Shown here: positions 44,488-54,476 of the stretch, one piece after another | Layout: every line of letters starts with the position of its first letter | Position numbering within the stretch: the stretch's first letter is position 1 | Assembly: GCF_000753795.1 (NCBI RefSeq) | Contig: NZ_JPEO01000017.1 | Location: 1-64,000 of the forward strand | DNA length: 64,000 nucleotides | Origin: Shewanella mangrovi | Lineage (GTDB): Bacteria > Pseudomonadota > Gammaproteobacteria > Enterobacterales > Shewanellaceae | Direction of reading: 5' to 3' | Translations under genes and position numbers: made by a program | Notes under the pieces: generated by a model | Told to the model about the DNA's origin: nothing | Databases searched by the model: none | What the model saw: the letters and a program-made list of their open reading frames with translations, nothing else

Positions 44488-45045
44488 CTAATTTAACGTG
44501 AAGGTTAAAATATAGTGTTCTGGACATCCCGCCACATCAAAATCCACCACTTCAAATCCAGCTCTTTGAACTTCATCAATCGCTAGTTGTGGTGATACGC
44601 GTGCGTTACTGCCTCTAAAATCGACGATGACAAACTTGGTCTTCCGACTCGTCTGTTCTCGCATCTTATTCAGAAACGCATCGCGGTTCTGGATAAAACG
44701 GTAGGTATTAGCGATAAACACGGTATCGACCCTAGGGGGAATGGATGGGTCGTCCGGTTGCGACAAGATGACCTTTATATTGTTGAACGCTTCACTAGAA
44801 AATCTATTTCGCATATAGGCCACCATATTGGGCTCACAATCTATTGAATAGATTTTCCCTTCCTTGATTGTATGCGAGAAAATTTCGGAAAAATAACCGG
44901 TGCCGGCGCCTATGTCGGCAATAATTTCATTTTCTTTCAGCGCAAGGCTGCGAATGATATGGCTGGTTTTTTGCCACTCTTCTCGGTTCTCGCTATCAAA
45001 AATTGCTTTTAGCCTTTCGGGCTCTGAGAAGCTGATATTCATCAT
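44488..45045 (-). CDS. Class I SAM-dependent methyltransferase
   Basis: 185 residues. Motif I DIGAGTGYFSEIFS (about 43-56), acidic loop SIDCEPNMV, and motif II/III region PPRVDTVFIANTYRF. Typical small UbiE/Trm-like fold. The substrate cannot be inferred. It lies between the YeaR-like gene and norW on the same strand, so probably in the norVW regulon; the 56-base gap to norW has no terminator. Confidence 0.85.
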   Translation of the reverse strand: MMNISFSEPERLKAIFDSENREEWQKTSHIIRSLALKENEIIADIGAGTGYFSEIFSHTIKEGKIYSIDCEPNMVAYMRNRFSSEAFNNIKVILSQPDDPSIPPRVDTVFIANTYRFIQNRDAFLNKMREQTSRKTKFVIVDFRGSNARVSPQLAIDEVQRAGFEVVDFDVAGCPEHYILTFTLN

Positions 45046-45101
45046 GCTTATCTACTCACTATGTATGGATTGATTTAACCGGACGACAATAATCAATTCG
45101 C

Positions 45102-46244
45102 TTAGTTAGCAGCCTGAAGCTCTCGTAGCAGCGGGAAAGCTTGGCTTATATTGTCTTTAGTAACGACGAAACCGGTCAGGTGCTGGCTATGATTGTAGGC
45201 TCTGGCCAGAATGCCGTGCTCGTTGATATTCACCTGCCAACTCGCTGCGGAGTCACAGTTACCACCAGACTGGATCGGATAGCGAGGAGTTTTCACTTTA
45301 GTCATCATGGCTGGAAGGCTTAGCTCTCCTGTACTGGAAAGTAACTGACTGGCCAGCACATTTGCACTGAGTACAATAGGTTGCATACATGCCATCACCT
45401 TGCCGTTAATTTCGGCGCAATCCCCAAGGGCGTAGATATTGTCAACCGAAGTTCGCAGTGTCTTATCAACAACAATGCCTCGTTGCACCGTTAACCCGGC
45501 TTTTTTTGCAAGTTCTGTGTTGGGTACCAGTCCTGCGGCAGAGATTATGCAGTCAGTTTTGTAGCGTAAGCCGTTTCTGGTCGTGGCAACTAGACAGCTT
45601 TGGTCATATTCAACACTGATGACATGGTCCAGACAGTCAATCTGGACCCCATCGTTCCGTAACTGCTGTTCAAGGGCTGTAGCGACAAAGTCAGGTATCA
45701 TGCTGGCCATAAGATGGGGGCTCGGATCCAGTATCTGTACTTTCTTACCTGCGGAACAAAGATCCATCGCCAGTTCAGTACCAATAAGACCGCCGCCCAT
45801 GATTAAGATTCGTTGTGCCTGTGTAACACGTTGTTCAGAAACACGATATTCTTCTAGGCTATTGAGCGTAATAACTTCTGCAGTCGCATCACCAGTCAAT
45901 ATAGGAATAAAGGTTTTGGCGCCGGTTGCTAAAACAAGCCTGGAGTAGTGATAACAGATGCCATTAGCGGTAATGGTGTGATTGTCGGTATCAATCTTAT
46001 CTACTCTGGTATTGGCAAAGATCTCAATTTTTTGCTGGGTAGCAAATGCTTTTCCCGTCATAGTGATAAGGTCACTAGCTCTTTGCTGGCGGGTAAACAC
46101 GTGGCTCAGATCCGGTTTGTTGTACTCGTCCCCGTTATCAGCGGTAAATAACTGGATAGGCATATCGCTATTTTTACGACGAAGTGTTTTTATCAGTTGG
46201 TAAGCGGCAAAGCCGCTCCCAATAATAATCAGAGGAGGATACAT
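45102..46244 (-). CDS. norW: NADH:flavorubredoxin reductase NorW
   Basis: 380 residues. FAD-binding IIGSGFAAYQLIKTLR at the N-terminus, NAD-binding GGGLIGTELAMDLC near 150, and the C-terminal ALGDCAEI motif. Transfers electrons from NADH to the rubredoxin domain of NorV for NO reduction to N2O under anaerobiosis. Overlaps norV by one base. Confidence 0.95.
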   Translation of the reverse strand: MYPPLIIIGSGFAAYQLIKTLRRKNSDMPIQLFTADNGDEYNKPDLSHVFTRQQRASDLITMTGKAFATQQKIEIFANTRVDKIDTDNHTITANGICYHYSRLVLATGAKTFIPILTGDATAEVITLNSLEEYRVSEQRVTQAQRILIMGGGLIGTELAMDLCSAGKKVQILDPSPHLMASMIPDFVATALEQQLRNDGVQIDCLDHVISVEYDQSCLVATTRNGLRYKTDCIISAAGLVPNTELAKKAGLTVQRGIVVDKTLRTSVDNIYALGDCAEINGKVMACMQPIVLSANVLASQLLSSTGELSLPAMMTKVKTPRYPIQSGGNCDSAASWQVNINEHGILARAYNHSQHLTGFVVTKDNISQAFPLLRELQAAN

Positions 46245-47701
46245 CAGGCTGCCTCCTGGTCATTGTTCGCATGTTTCGCAAAGACTTCCTTACCCAGATT
46301 GCACTCTGGACAAAGGAAATAGTCTGGTACGTTGTCCCACTGTGTACCAGGTTCAACGCCCTGATTGGGTTCGCCAATTGCAGGGTCGTAAATCCAATTA
46401 CACACAGTACAAATCATGCACTGGCAATTTGTCGGGTGTACCTTACTGTCAGAAGGTTCTGCCAATTCACTTGGTGCAGGTTTTGTCTCTATCAGTGTTT
46501 CGTTATTCAGTGCCCACTGCTTCGCAAGCTGACGGCCGTGTTCACGACATTCACGCATAGCTTTTCCATCTGGGCGCCATTTGGTTTTCAGGCTTAAGGC
46601 TGTTTCAAATCCTGCATCGGTCAAGCGGGCATGAATGCGGTCAACGGCACCTCCGTTCCAGCCATAACTGCCGAATGCAGCTGCTTTCTTGTTTTTGAAG
46701 CGCAGGCCTGTGATCTCTTCCAGCATACCGGCAATTTTGGGCATCATTACATTGTTCATGGTGGATGAGCCAACGAATATTCCTTTGGAGCGGAACACAT
46801 TTGCCAGAATTTCGTTTTTATCGTGTTTAGATACGTTAAATACTTTTACCGCCACTTGCGGGTCAATATCATGAATTCCCTGAGCAATTGCATCGGCCAT
46901 CATGCGGGTGTTGTTAGACATTGAGTCGTAGAAAATGGTGATCCGCTCTTCCTGATAGTTGTCTGCCCATTCAAGGTACTGATGAACAATTTGAGTCGGG
47001 TTATCACGCCACACGATACCGTGGGAGGTGGCGATCATATCCACAGGTACATTAAGGCTTAGAACTTCTTTGATTTTCGCTGTCACTAGGTTGCTGAATG
47101 GCGTCAGGATATTGGAGTAGTAACGAAGGCACTGATCCATCAATTCGTTTTGATCTACCTCATCGTTAAACAGGTGCTCATCGCAGTAATGCTGGCCGAA
47201 AGCATCATTACTGAATAGGACCGCATCGTCTGTCATATAGGTCATCATACTGTCAGGCCAGTGCAACATTGGGGCTTCAATGAAGATAAGTTGTTTTCCG
47301 TTACCGATATCAACACTGTCGCCAGTTTTGACGGTTTTGAAATTCCACTCTGGATGGTGGTGATGTCCGACAATAGAGTCGATTGCTGCTTCAGTACAAT
47401 AGATGGGAGTTCCCGGTATTTTTTCCATCAGTGCAGATAGAGCACCTGAGTGATCTTCCTCTGCATGGTTTACCACGATAAAGTCGATATCATTCAGATC
47501 TATCTCCATCTCTAGGTTCTGTAGGAACTGGTAGCTAAAACGGTGATCAACCGTATCGATCAGTACGGTTTTCTCTTCACGGATCAGGTAACTGTTGTAG
47601 CTGGTTCCTTTTGTCATTTTATATTCTGTACCATGGAAATTCTGAACTTCCCAGTCACGTTGTCCAACCCAGTGAATATTGTTTTTTACATGAATCGTCA
47701 T
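46244..47701 (-). CDS. norV: Anaerobic nitric oxide reductase flavorubredoxin NorV
   Basis: 485 residues. Metallo-beta-lactamase-like diiron domain with His79-x-Glu81-x-Asp83-His84, a flavodoxin domain ([15 protein letters not shown]) and a C-terminal rubredoxin with [10 protein letters not shown] and CPECNLGKE. Complete E. coli-type architecture. Reduces NO to N2O. Transcribed from a divergent sigma-54 promoter with NorR-type sites. Confidence 0.97.
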   Translation of the reverse strand: MTIHVKNNIHWVGQRDWEVQNFHGTEYKMTKGTSYNSYLIREEKTVLIDTVDHRFSYQFLQNLEMEIDLNDIDFIVVNHAEEDHSGALSALMEKIPGTPIYCTEAAIDSIVGHHHHPEWNFKTVKTGDSVDIGNGKQLIFIEAPMLHWPDSMMTYMTDDAVLFSNDAFGQHYCDEHLFNDEVDQNELMDQCLRYYSNILTPFSNLVTAKIKEVLSLNVPVDMIATSHGIVWRDNPTQIVHQYLEWADNYQEERITIFYDSMSNNTRMMADAIAQGIHDIDPQVAVKVFNVSKHDKNEILANVFRSKGIFVGSSTMNNVMMPKIAGMLEEITGLRFKNKKAAAFGSYGWNGGAVDRIHARLTDAGFETALSLKTKWRPDGKAMRECREHGRQLAKQWALNNETLIETKPAPSELAEPSDSKVHPTNCQCMICTVCNWIYDPAIGEPNQGVEPGTQWDNVPDYFLCPECNLGKEVFAKHANNDQEAA

Positions 47702-47741
47702 CTTTTTACCCTAAATCAGTTGTGAAGGTTTGTCTTATAAG

Positions 47742-47757
47742 GGCATGAAGCGTGCCA
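47742..47757 (-). promoter_or_regulatory. Sigma-54 promoter of norVW
   Basis: Reading the minus strand, TGGCACGCTTCATGCC gives GG and GC dinucleotides with the exact -24/-12 spacing. It ends 41 bases before the norV start. Use of sigma-54 fits NorR activation. Confidence 0.85.
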
Positions 47758-47774
47758 AAAAATTATCCCTTTCA

Positions 47775-47866
47775 TATCATCAAGATAACTTTATCAGCTT
47801 ATTCTTTTTGTCATTTTGATATTTTATTGCAGTTATCAATATGATAATAATATTGTCGTTTAGATA
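47775..47866. promoter_or_regulatory. Four NorR-type sites, TRTC-N5-GATA
   Basis: 47775-47787, 47809-47821, 47834-47846 and 47854-47866 each fit T-R-T-C, five bases, G-A-T-A. The third lies in the perfect palindrome TTATCAATATGATAA. Two contain GT-N7-AT, a relaxed form of the enterobacterial GT-N7-AC core. They lie upstream of the norV -24 element, where NorR should bind. Confidence 0.7.
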
Positions 47867-47890
47867 ATTTTTAAGGGTGAGGATATAGTC

Positions 47891-49444
47891 ATGGAACAGC
47901 TTGGTAACGCATGGGTACAGGTTGCGCTGGACATAACTTCCGGTATTTCTGATCAGGATAGGTTTGACCGACTACTTTCTACTATCCGCCATACTCTGAA
48001 ATGTGATGCTTCAGCCTTGTTACTATTCCGCAATCAGCAGTTTGTACCTTTGGCGATTAATGGACTAAGTGAGGATGTACTTGGGCGCAGGTTTGATATT
48101 GAGAAGCATCCCCGCCTTGAGGCCATAGCTAGGGCTGGAGATATTGTGCGTTTTCCCCCCGATAGTGATCTGCCCGATCCCTATGACGGCCTGATACCCA
48201 ATCATGAGGAGGAGCTCAAGGTTCACTCCTGTATCGGTCTGCCGCTAATGCTGGACGATCGTTTAATTGGTGCTGTTACCATCGACGCTTTTGATCCGGC
48301 TCAATTTGATTATTTTAACAATGATGATCTTCGGATTGTGAGTGCCTTGGCTGCCAGCAGCCTGAATACGGCCTTATTGATGGAGCAATTGGAACGGACT
48401 GCTGGGGTTGGAGCTGCATCCCCAAAGCGGTCAAGAAAACTAAATTACCCTGAAGAGATTATTGGCCAGTCTTCACCAATGCTGGAGCTTAAATCTCAAA
48501 TTGATGCAGTGGCAGATACTGATCTCTCGGTACTGATCATGGGGGAAACGGGCGTAGGTAAGGAACTGGTAGCAAATGCGCTTCATAGCCAATCCCGTCG
48601 CTCGGACAATGCCTTGGTATACCTGAACTGCGCGGCGCTCCCGGAATCTGTGGCCGAAAGTGAGTTGTTTGGGCATGTAAAGGGGGCTTTTACTGGAGCC
48701 ATTAGTAACCGTAAGGGTAAATTTGAACTGGCAGATAATGGCACCCTTTTTCTGGACGAAGTTGGTGAACTATCTCTTTCACTGCAGGCCAAACTACTCC
48801 GCGCTCTTCAGTATGGTGATATACAGCGAGTCGGCGATGACCGGAATATCAAGGTAAATGTCCGAATTATTGCTGCCACTAACCGGGTAATGCATGAAGA
48901 AGTGAAGCAAGGTAATTTCAGAGCAGATCTGTACCATCGACTGGGTGTCTTTCCTGTTTTTGTGCCTCCCTTACGAGAACGTGATAAAGACGTTGTATTG
49001 CTTGCTGGCTTCTTCGCGGAGCGATGCGCACATAAGTTAGGTGTCGCCAATATCAGCCTAGATGCGGCAACCCTGACCGTTATTCAGAATTACAGCTGGC
49101 CCGGTAATGTCCGTGAACTGGAACATGCGATAAACAGAGCGTCAGTGATTGCAAAGTCTAATACCCAATCTGAGCAGATAATTCTGCTTCCGCACCATTT
49201 TAACTTTTCTATTGAGATGACAAACCAGCACGTTATTGACTCCCTGCCGGTTGACGGTGGGTGGGTAACTAATACAACTGAGTATCTGCACCTAGGATTA
49301 AAAGAGGCCATTGATCTATTTCAGACACAGCTTGTGCAGAGTGCTTATCTGGAGAATGATAAGAAGCTAAGTGCTACTGCAGAGCAGTTGAAAGTCAATC
49401 CGGGTAATTTGCACCGGTTAATGAAACGTCTCAACTTAAAATAA
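47891..49444 (+). CDS. norR: Nitric oxide-responsive activator NorR
   Basis: 517 residues. N-terminal GAF domain that senses NO through a non-haem iron ([26 protein letters not shown]). Central AAA+ domain: Walker A GETGVGKE (218-225), the sigma-54-contacting GAFTGA loop at 265-270, and Walker [12 protein letters not shown]-terminal Fis-type HTH ends [15 protein letters not shown]. Divergent from norVW with sigma-54 promoter and operators between. Complete. Confidence 0.97.
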   Translation: MEQLGNAWVQVALDITSGISDQDRFDRLLSTIRHTLKCDASALLLFRNQQFVPLAINGLSEDVLGRRFDIEKHPRLEAIARAGDIVRFPPDSDLPDPYDGLIPNHEEELKVHSCIGLPLMLDDRLIGAVTIDAFDPAQFDYFNNDDLRIVSALAASSLNTALLMEQLERTAGVGAASPKRSRKLNYPEEIIGQSSPMLELKSQIDAVADTDLSVLIMGETGVGKELVANALHSQSRRSDNALVYLNCAALPESVAESELFGHVKGAFTGAISNRKGKFELADNGTLFLDEVGELSLSLQAKLLRALQYGDIQRVGDDRNIKVNVRIIAATNRVMHEEVKQGNFRADLYHRLGVFPVFVPPLRERDKDVVLLAGFFAERCAHKLGVANISLDAATLTVIQNYSWPGNVRELEHAINRASVIAKSNTQSEQIILLPHHFNFSIEMTNQHVIDSLPVDGGWVTNTTEYLHLGLKEAIDLFQTQLVQSAYLENDKKLSATAEQLKVNPGNLHRLMKRLNLK

Positions 49445-49984
49445 CGATTTTGTAACCATTTGACACTAATTGAATTGGTCTACAATTTCGTATCATTCAA
49501 GTTCCTCGTGACGTAATTGGAATTTTCCACAGCTAAGTTTAATACATTAAACCAGTGTTCTTTCTGCTCTCCTTGATCTAGCTGGCTGTTGGCCCTTAGA
49601 CGACTCGCTAGTTCTTGGAACGTCGGAATATCAAAGGACGATGCTCATGGACAGAGTATTTGGAACGAAAACCTTCGTAATGGAAATCTATTGGCAGCAC
49701 CAAGCCTATGCTATCTACCAACGCCGTAATAGCGATGGCATTTATGTCCCTAACTCCGTTTGGTAAGGCCTGAGATTACTCAAATATTCATGCAATCAAG
49801 AGATGTCTTAATAACATGCAGATTTTGTTGTGCTACAAAAAATGCCGCAACGCATCATTACTTCAGTGAATCCCACCGTCACCTGATGAGAAGCCGTGGC
49901 AAGCCTGTTCGACTCGAATACAACAAGACGCCCAACTAATTTAGTTAAGCGTCTTGTTATGTTTGAGCTGCTTTATAATGTTAA
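49445..49984 (+). other. Region without a recognised gene, possible gene remnant
   Basis: About 540 bases. A short + strand frame from 49650 gives about 40 residues (contains IYWQHQAYAIYQRRNSDG), and a second piece near 49800-49940 reads NAATHHYFSESHRHLMRSRG. I cannot assign either and they have no ribosome sites; they look like decayed gene fragments. An AAGACGC / GCGTCTT hairpin lies at about 49926-49956. Confidence 0.35.
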
Positions 49985-50008
49985 AAAGGGACTGCTCATG
50001 CTCCCTTT
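49985..50008 (-). terminator. Terminator of hmp
   Basis: Stem AAAGGGA / TCCCTTT followed on the minus strand by a T-rich tract, 11 bases after the hmp stop. Confidence 0.8.
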
Positions 50009-50019
50009 AGCTAAATGGT

Positions 50020-51204
50020 TTATACGCCGCCAGAACCAAAAGCTTCCGCGAAAATTTGCGTTTCTGGTACACCGTGGGCTTTTAACTCTGAAAGATAATG
50101 ACGCATAAACGCAGCAGGACCGCACAGGTAATACTCTGCATCATGTGGTGCTTCAGGTAGGACATCGGTTAACGCAAATGGTGCGGGGCTGACATGTTGA
50201 TCCTGTGCGTCAGTTTGATCATAGAAGTAATGTACTTTTGCCCCTTTTTCGGCCAATGAATCGCTGACGTCTCTAAACGCATGTACGTGACGGTTACGCG
50301 CTGAATGTACGAAATGGATATCACGTTTACCTTGTTGTGCCAACGTACGAGCAATAGCAATCATTGGTGTAATACCGACACCTCCGCTAAGCAATACTAC
50401 TGGACGTTCGGAAGATTGTTGTAGGACGAATTCGCCAGCTGGCGCAGATAACTCAACAATCTGACCCACATCATATTGGCTGTGAAGCAGGTTGGAAACT
50501 TTGCCTTCGGGTGAAGTTTCTCCGGCACCTTGGCGTTTAACTGAAATACGCAATGCACTACCACCGGCAATATCTGACAAGCTGTATTGGCGAGGTTGGA
50601 AAATCCCTAACTCTTCAACATATACTCGGACGCTAATATACTGGCCGGGTTGATAGTTCGGCAGACGGCCTCCATCAATAGGTTGCAGATAGAAAGATGT
50701 TATTTCGTCACTTTCAGGCTGTTTGCGCACGATACGGAAGGGTTTCCAGCCACTCCAACCTCCAGTGTTATCAACACTTTGCTGATAAAGCGTATTTTCC
50801 AACCCAATAAACAATTGTGCTAATTCGCCATAGGCTGCCGCCCAAGCATCAATCAATTCGGCGGAGGCCGCGTCGCCGAGGACTTCTTGAATACTGGTCA
50901 ATAAATGTTTGCCAACAATCGCATAGTGCTCGGCGCGAATACCTAAGCTCACATGTTTATGGGCAATACGTTCGACCACAGGGAGTAATACTGAGGGATC
51001 ATCGATATTTTGAGCGTAGGCAAGTACGGCACCTGCCAGTGCTTGTTGTTGACGACCGGCGCCCTGATGCCCCTGATTGAAGATGTGTTTTAGTTCGGGA
51101 TTATGGCTTAGCATCCGCTGATAGAAATGGCTAGTTAAGGCGACACCGCTGCTTTGTAATACTGGTATAGTCGCGCGAACCAAAGCTTTTTGCTGTTCAT
51201 TCAT
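50020..51204 (-). CDS. hmp: Flavohaemoprotein nitric oxide dioxygenase Hmp
   Basis: 394 residues from the ATG at 51204; a frame extension to 51234 is outside the family. Globin domain with Tyr28 (HFYQRML) and proximal His84 (AHKHVSLG). FAD-binding RQYSLSDI and NAD-binding GGVGITPMIAIA and YLCGPAAFMRHY complete it. Oxidises NO to nitrate aerobically. Divergent from a second norR homologue with a sigma-54 promoter between them. Confidence 0.97.
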   Translation of the reverse strand: MNEQQKALVRATIPVLQSSGVALTSHFYQRMLSHNPELKHIFNQGHQGAGRQQQALAGAVLAYAQNIDDPSVLLPVVERIAHKHVSLGIRAEHYAIVGKHLLTSIQEVLGDAASAELIDAWAAAYGELAQLFIGLENTLYQQSVDNTGGWSGWKPFRIVRKQPESDEITSFYLQPIDGGRLPNYQPGQYISVRVYVEELGIFQPRQYSLSDIAGGSALRISVKRQGAGETSPEGKVSNLLHSQYDVGQIVELSAPAGEFVLQQSSERPVVLLSGGVGITPMIAIARTLAQQGKRDIHFVHSARNRHVHAFRDVSDSLAEKGAKVHYFYDQTDAQDQHVSPAPFALTDVLPEAPHDAEYYLCGPAAFMRHYLSELKAHGVPETQIFAEAFGSGGV

Positions 51205-51314
51205 AAACTTCAACTCCTGAAAATGAAAATGCAATCACCGAGATGTGATGCCAAAGCAGTGACGTCATTACGGGTTAATTCATACTGAGGCGTTCACTGT
51301 TCTGCTTGGTCTAT

Positions 51315-51330
51315 ATCAAACGACGTGCCA
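51315..51330 (-). promoter_or_regulatory. Sigma-54 promoter of hmp
   Basis: Minus strand TGGCACGTCGTTTGAT: exact GG-N10-G spacing, with -12 reading TTGA instead of TTGC. It lies about 110 bases before the hmp start. Confidence 0.75.
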
Positions 51331-51373
51331 AGTGTTAATTAGTTGAAATATATAGAAATGAATATTTTTATAT

Positions 51374-51428
51374 GGTGAATTTCACCCTATAATTATAGGT
51401 ATAATTTACCATTAGGGTAAAATGAACC
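51374..51428. promoter_or_regulatory. Three NorR-type sites, GGT-N7-ACC
   Basis: 51374-51386 (GGTGAATTTCACC), 51398-51410 (GGTATAATTTACC) and 51416-51428 (GGTAAAATGAACC). All contain GT-N7-AC, the enterobacterial NorR core, and E. coli norV also has three. The last ends at the base before the regulator's ATG, so binding should also repress its own gene. Confidence 0.8.
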
Positions 51429-52967
51429 ATGTTATTCCCATTAGATTTTCGTGACTTAAAGCTCGAGTTGTCACCGCCGGTTCGTTTACAGCGTTTCGTT
51501 GATCAGGTTCAACAGTTGTTAGACTGTAACGCAGTCGGACTGCTACAACTTGATGGCGACATTCTGAAACCTGTGGCTCTCGCAGGTTTAGTGACTACAA
51601 CCAGTGGACGCCGTTTTGCAGTGGCTCATCATCCACGGTTGTCGGCTATTTTATCGCAACGCAAACTAGTACATTTTGCTCCCGACAGTGCTCTACCAGA
51701 TCCCTATGATGGATTGTTAGCTACACAGCAAGGAGTGCCGCTGCCGGTACATGACTGTATGGGCATTAGTTTATGGCCCGATGGTAAATGTTGGGGGGTG
51801 TTAACGCTTGACTCCCTGTATAAAGGCCATTTTAGCGCCGAGCAGATAGCGTTCATACCGCAACTTGCGGTGTATTGTGAAACCATCCTAAGAGTTAATC
51901 GACTTGAAAGTGAAATGCGGGCATTACGACAGTTTGATGAGCAACTGAAACAGGACAATGGTAGCATTTCCGCTAGTCAAGAGCTGATTGGGCAGCATCC
52001 ACAGGTACAAAACTTATTGAAAGAGCTAGATGTTGTGGCGACTTCAGATCTACCTGTATTACTCCAAGGGGAAACGGGCGTTGGTAAAGAGCTATTTGCC
52101 TGGCGCTTACATCAGCGTTCCCAGCGTAAAGTTGCTCCAATGATCCACGTCAATTGTGCTGCTCTGCCGGAAACATTGGTTGAAAGTGAGTTGTTCGGCC
52201 ATGTCAAAGGTGCATTTTCTGGGGCCGCATCAGAACGTGCTGGTCGCGTGGAATCTGCCGATGGTGGCACGTTGTTTCTTGATGAAATAGGTGAGCTGCC
52301 GTTGACCGTTCAAGCCAAGCTATTGAGAACACTACAAAACGGTGAAATCCAGCGCTTAGGCGCAGATAAACCAATAAAAGTAGATGTGCGTATTGTTGCC
52401 GCCACGAACCGGGACTTGGCAGAGATGGTCAAACGAGGAGATTTTCGTGCCGATTTATACCATCGCCTGTCCGTGTATCCGGTGGTCATTCCGCCACTAA
52501 GAGAACGCGGAGATGATATCCTGTTATTAGCGGGTTATTTTGTGGAATTGAATCGTAGTCGCTTCAGTTTTTGCAGTTTACGTTTGGCACCTGCGACGGA
52601 GCAGTTGTTGCAGCGCTATCCATGGCCTGGGAATGTACGTGAGCTAGAACATGTTATCAGCCGAGCAGCTTTGCGTACAGTAAGTCAAGGTGCCAATAAG
52701 ACCGAAATTGTGACCATTGAACCGCGTCATTTGGATCAAGAATTGCTTACGTATCCTCGTGATTTTAGTCAAGCTCTCGATAGCACGTCGCCTGAACCGT
52801 CAGTGCTCTCTGGACGTTCATTAAAGGACAGTATCGAAGATTTCCAACGTCAGTTTATCCAACAGACTTTGGCAGCAACACAAGATAATTGGGCGGAAGC
52901 AGCCCGTTTATTAAAGCTTGACCCTAGCAATTTACATAAGCTCGCGAGGCGGCTTGGGCTGAAATGA
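51429..52967 (+). CDS. Second NorR-type sigma-54 activator (hmp regulator)
   Basis: 512 residues, same three-domain plan: GAF ([24 protein letters not shown]), AAA+ with GETGVGKE, and a Fis-type HTH ending [15 protein letters not shown]. The sigma-54 loop reads GAFSGA (261-266) rather than GAFTGA. No Shine-Dalgarno is visible; the operator occupies that place. Divergent from hmp, which it should activate in response to NO. Confidence 0.92.
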   Translation: MLFPLDFRDLKLELSPPVRLQRFVDQVQQLLDCNAVGLLQLDGDILKPVALAGLVTTTSGRRFAVAHHPRLSAILSQRKLVHFAPDSALPDPYDGLLATQQGVPLPVHDCMGISLWPDGKCWGVLTLDSLYKGHFSAEQIAFIPQLAVYCETILRVNRLESEMRALRQFDEQLKQDNGSISASQELIGQHPQVQNLLKELDVVATSDLPVLLQGETGVGKELFAWRLHQRSQRKVAPMIHVNCAALPETLVESELFGHVKGAFSGAASERAGRVESADGGTLFLDEIGELPLTVQAKLLRTLQNGEIQRLGADKPIKVDVRIVAATNRDLAEMVKRGDFRADLYHRLSVYPVVIPPLRERGDDILLLAGYFVELNRSRFSFCSLRLAPATEQLLQRYPWPGNVRELEHVISRAALRTVSQGANKTEIVTIEPRHLDQELLTYPRDFSQALDSTSPEPSVLSGRSLKDSIEDFQRQFIQQTLAATQDNWAEAARLLKLDPSNLHKLARRLGLK

Positions 52968-53024
52968 CATTTTTAAACATAATCAGTGTTAAAAAGTTGC
53001 AGAGGCATGAAGAAAATCCAGCTT

Positions 53025-53056
53025 ATTCCCCATCCCTAAATATCAGGATGGGGAAT
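53025..53056. terminator. Hairpin between the second norR and nrfA
   Basis: Perfect 11-bp stem ATTCCCCATCC / GGATGGGGAAT with a ten-base loop, between the two convergent stops. T run poor, but probably the shared terminator. Confidence 0.75.
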
Positions 53057-53069
53057 ATCATGCAGTTAG

Positions 53070-54476
53070 TTAGTAACCGCGCTGGGCAACCGGATCCCAG
53101 TGCTTATTGATTTCTTCCTCAATGAACGCCTTTTTCTCAAGGACTAATTCTGCTTCATCTATCCCCACGGCTTGTTGGGCTTTGGCTTTGCTACTGATGT
53201 CGGGATAATAGACATGCTCGACTTTGAGTTGCTTCAATATTTTTGACAAAGAGCTACGTGCGCTCTTTGCCTGTTCGATAGCTTTATTGAGCAGCTGTCT
53301 ACCTTCCTCTGGGTTATGAGCGTAAATTCCGTGTGATGACATGGCAAAATCCCAGCGCCATTGGCTGTGACGAATGTCCATTATGGCGTCATTCATCTGT
53401 TCCCAATTCGCGCCGGCGACCCATGCGGCTTTGGCCTCATAGTGCGCCTTAACCAGTAGTTCTTCTACGTCTTTTGCCTTAGCATTTATCTCGTGCTTCA
53501 AGTTCGTAAGGCGTTGCTTCATTTTTTCTTGGCTGCTATGACAGCCTTTGCAACTGCTCTTAAAGTAGGGCATGGCCTTATCAACTTTATGGTTAGTAAA
53601 TGCTTTACCATTTTCATCGATTGCTTCAGGCATGTGACAGGTGACGCAGGTTACACCAAGTTCCGCATGTTTACTGCGATTCCAGTGTTCATACTCTGGA
53701 TGACGAGCTTTAAGCATTGGCGTTTTTGAAATCGGATGGATCCACTCATAGAATCGACGAGTGTCGTAATATTTTTCTATGTCATCAGCGGAATTACCAA
53801 AGATCCAAGGGATGTTAACAACATTGCTCTTTTCTGGGCGAAAATAATAAGTAACGTGGCATTGCCCGCAGACTTGAGCACCTTGAACTGTGGCACTTTG
53901 CTGTTCAAAGGGTTGATGGATTTTGGCCATCGCGTCACGGGCGTGAGGGCGCGGCAACGTTAGCTTTTCTGAGCCCGATTCATGACAGTCACTGCAATAC
54001 ACCACATTTTTTATTTCAGAGCCTAAATCGGTAAAGTTTTTCGCTGCATAACCTTCAAAGCCAAGTTCGCCTATCAGGCGTGGCGCATCCGGAGTTTTAC
54101 ATGTCCAGCAACTCGCAGATAGCCCTTTCTCTCCTGCCTTTGGCGCAACGCCGGTTCGGAGTGTATGACTCACGTCGGCTACAGCAAATTGATGGCCACG
54201 AGGTGTGTGGTATTCCTTGGCGTACGAAGACCCTGCCCAAAGAATGACATTTCGCGGGTTGTTTGCTAGTACATCTTCTCGCTCTGATTGCTCCTGCGTT
54301 GCTTCCCACGTTTTGTACTGCTTTGGGTAGGATTTAGCTATATCAGTTGTTCCATCGGTTGCAACAGCATTGCCGGAGGCACCAAGCAAAATGAATAACC
54401 ACAGTTTTAGGTTCAGAGGCGACATTATTTTCATAGATGGTCTCACGTTCAATTTATCCAAAGTGTTTTGCATCAT
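53070..54476 (-). CDS. nrfA: Pentahaem cytochrome c nitrite reductase NrfA (calcium-ligand variant)
   Basis: 468 residues with a Sec leader near 19-39, so the real start may be the ATG at 54434 (MKIMSPLNLK). Five haem motifs: C123-WT-C126-K (catalytic, Lys-ligated), C161-C164-H, C203-C206-H, C277-C280-H and C309-C312-H. Reduces nitrite to ammonium with six electrons. Canonical NrfA has CHVEYYF and KAQHPE, whose Glu and Gln bind calcium; here they are CHVTYYF and KARHPE. No nrfH or nrfB adjoins. Starts within the nnrS stop (ATGA overlap). Confidence 0.95.
   Translation of the reverse strand: MMQNTLDKLNVRPSMKIMSPLNLKLWLFILLGASGNAVATDGTTDIAKSYPKQYKTWEATQEQSEREDVLANNPRNVILWAGSSYAKEYHTPRGHQFAVADVSHTLRTGVAPKAGEKGLSASCWTCKTPDAPRLIGELGFEGYAAKNFTDLGSEIKNVVYCSDCHESGSEKLTLPRPHARDAMAKIHQPFEQQSATVQGAQVCGQCHVTYYFRPEKSNVVNIPWIFGNSADDIEKYYDTRRFYEWIHPISKTPMLKARHPEYEHWNRSKHAELGVTCVTCHMPEAIDENGKAFTNHKVDKAMPYFKSSCKGCHSSQEKMKQRLTNLKHEINAKAKDVEELLVKAHYEAKAAWVAGANWEQMNDAIMDIRHSQWRWDFAMSSHGIYAHNPEEGRQLLNKAIEQAKSARSSLSKILKQLKVEHVYYPDISSKAKAQQAVGIDEAELVLEKKAFIEEEINKHWDPVAQRGY

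Noticed and set aside
49445-49984. Functional gene in the norR-hmp gap
   Set aside because: The frames are short, interrupted and lack ribosome sites and recognised motifs. Only possible remnants are noted.
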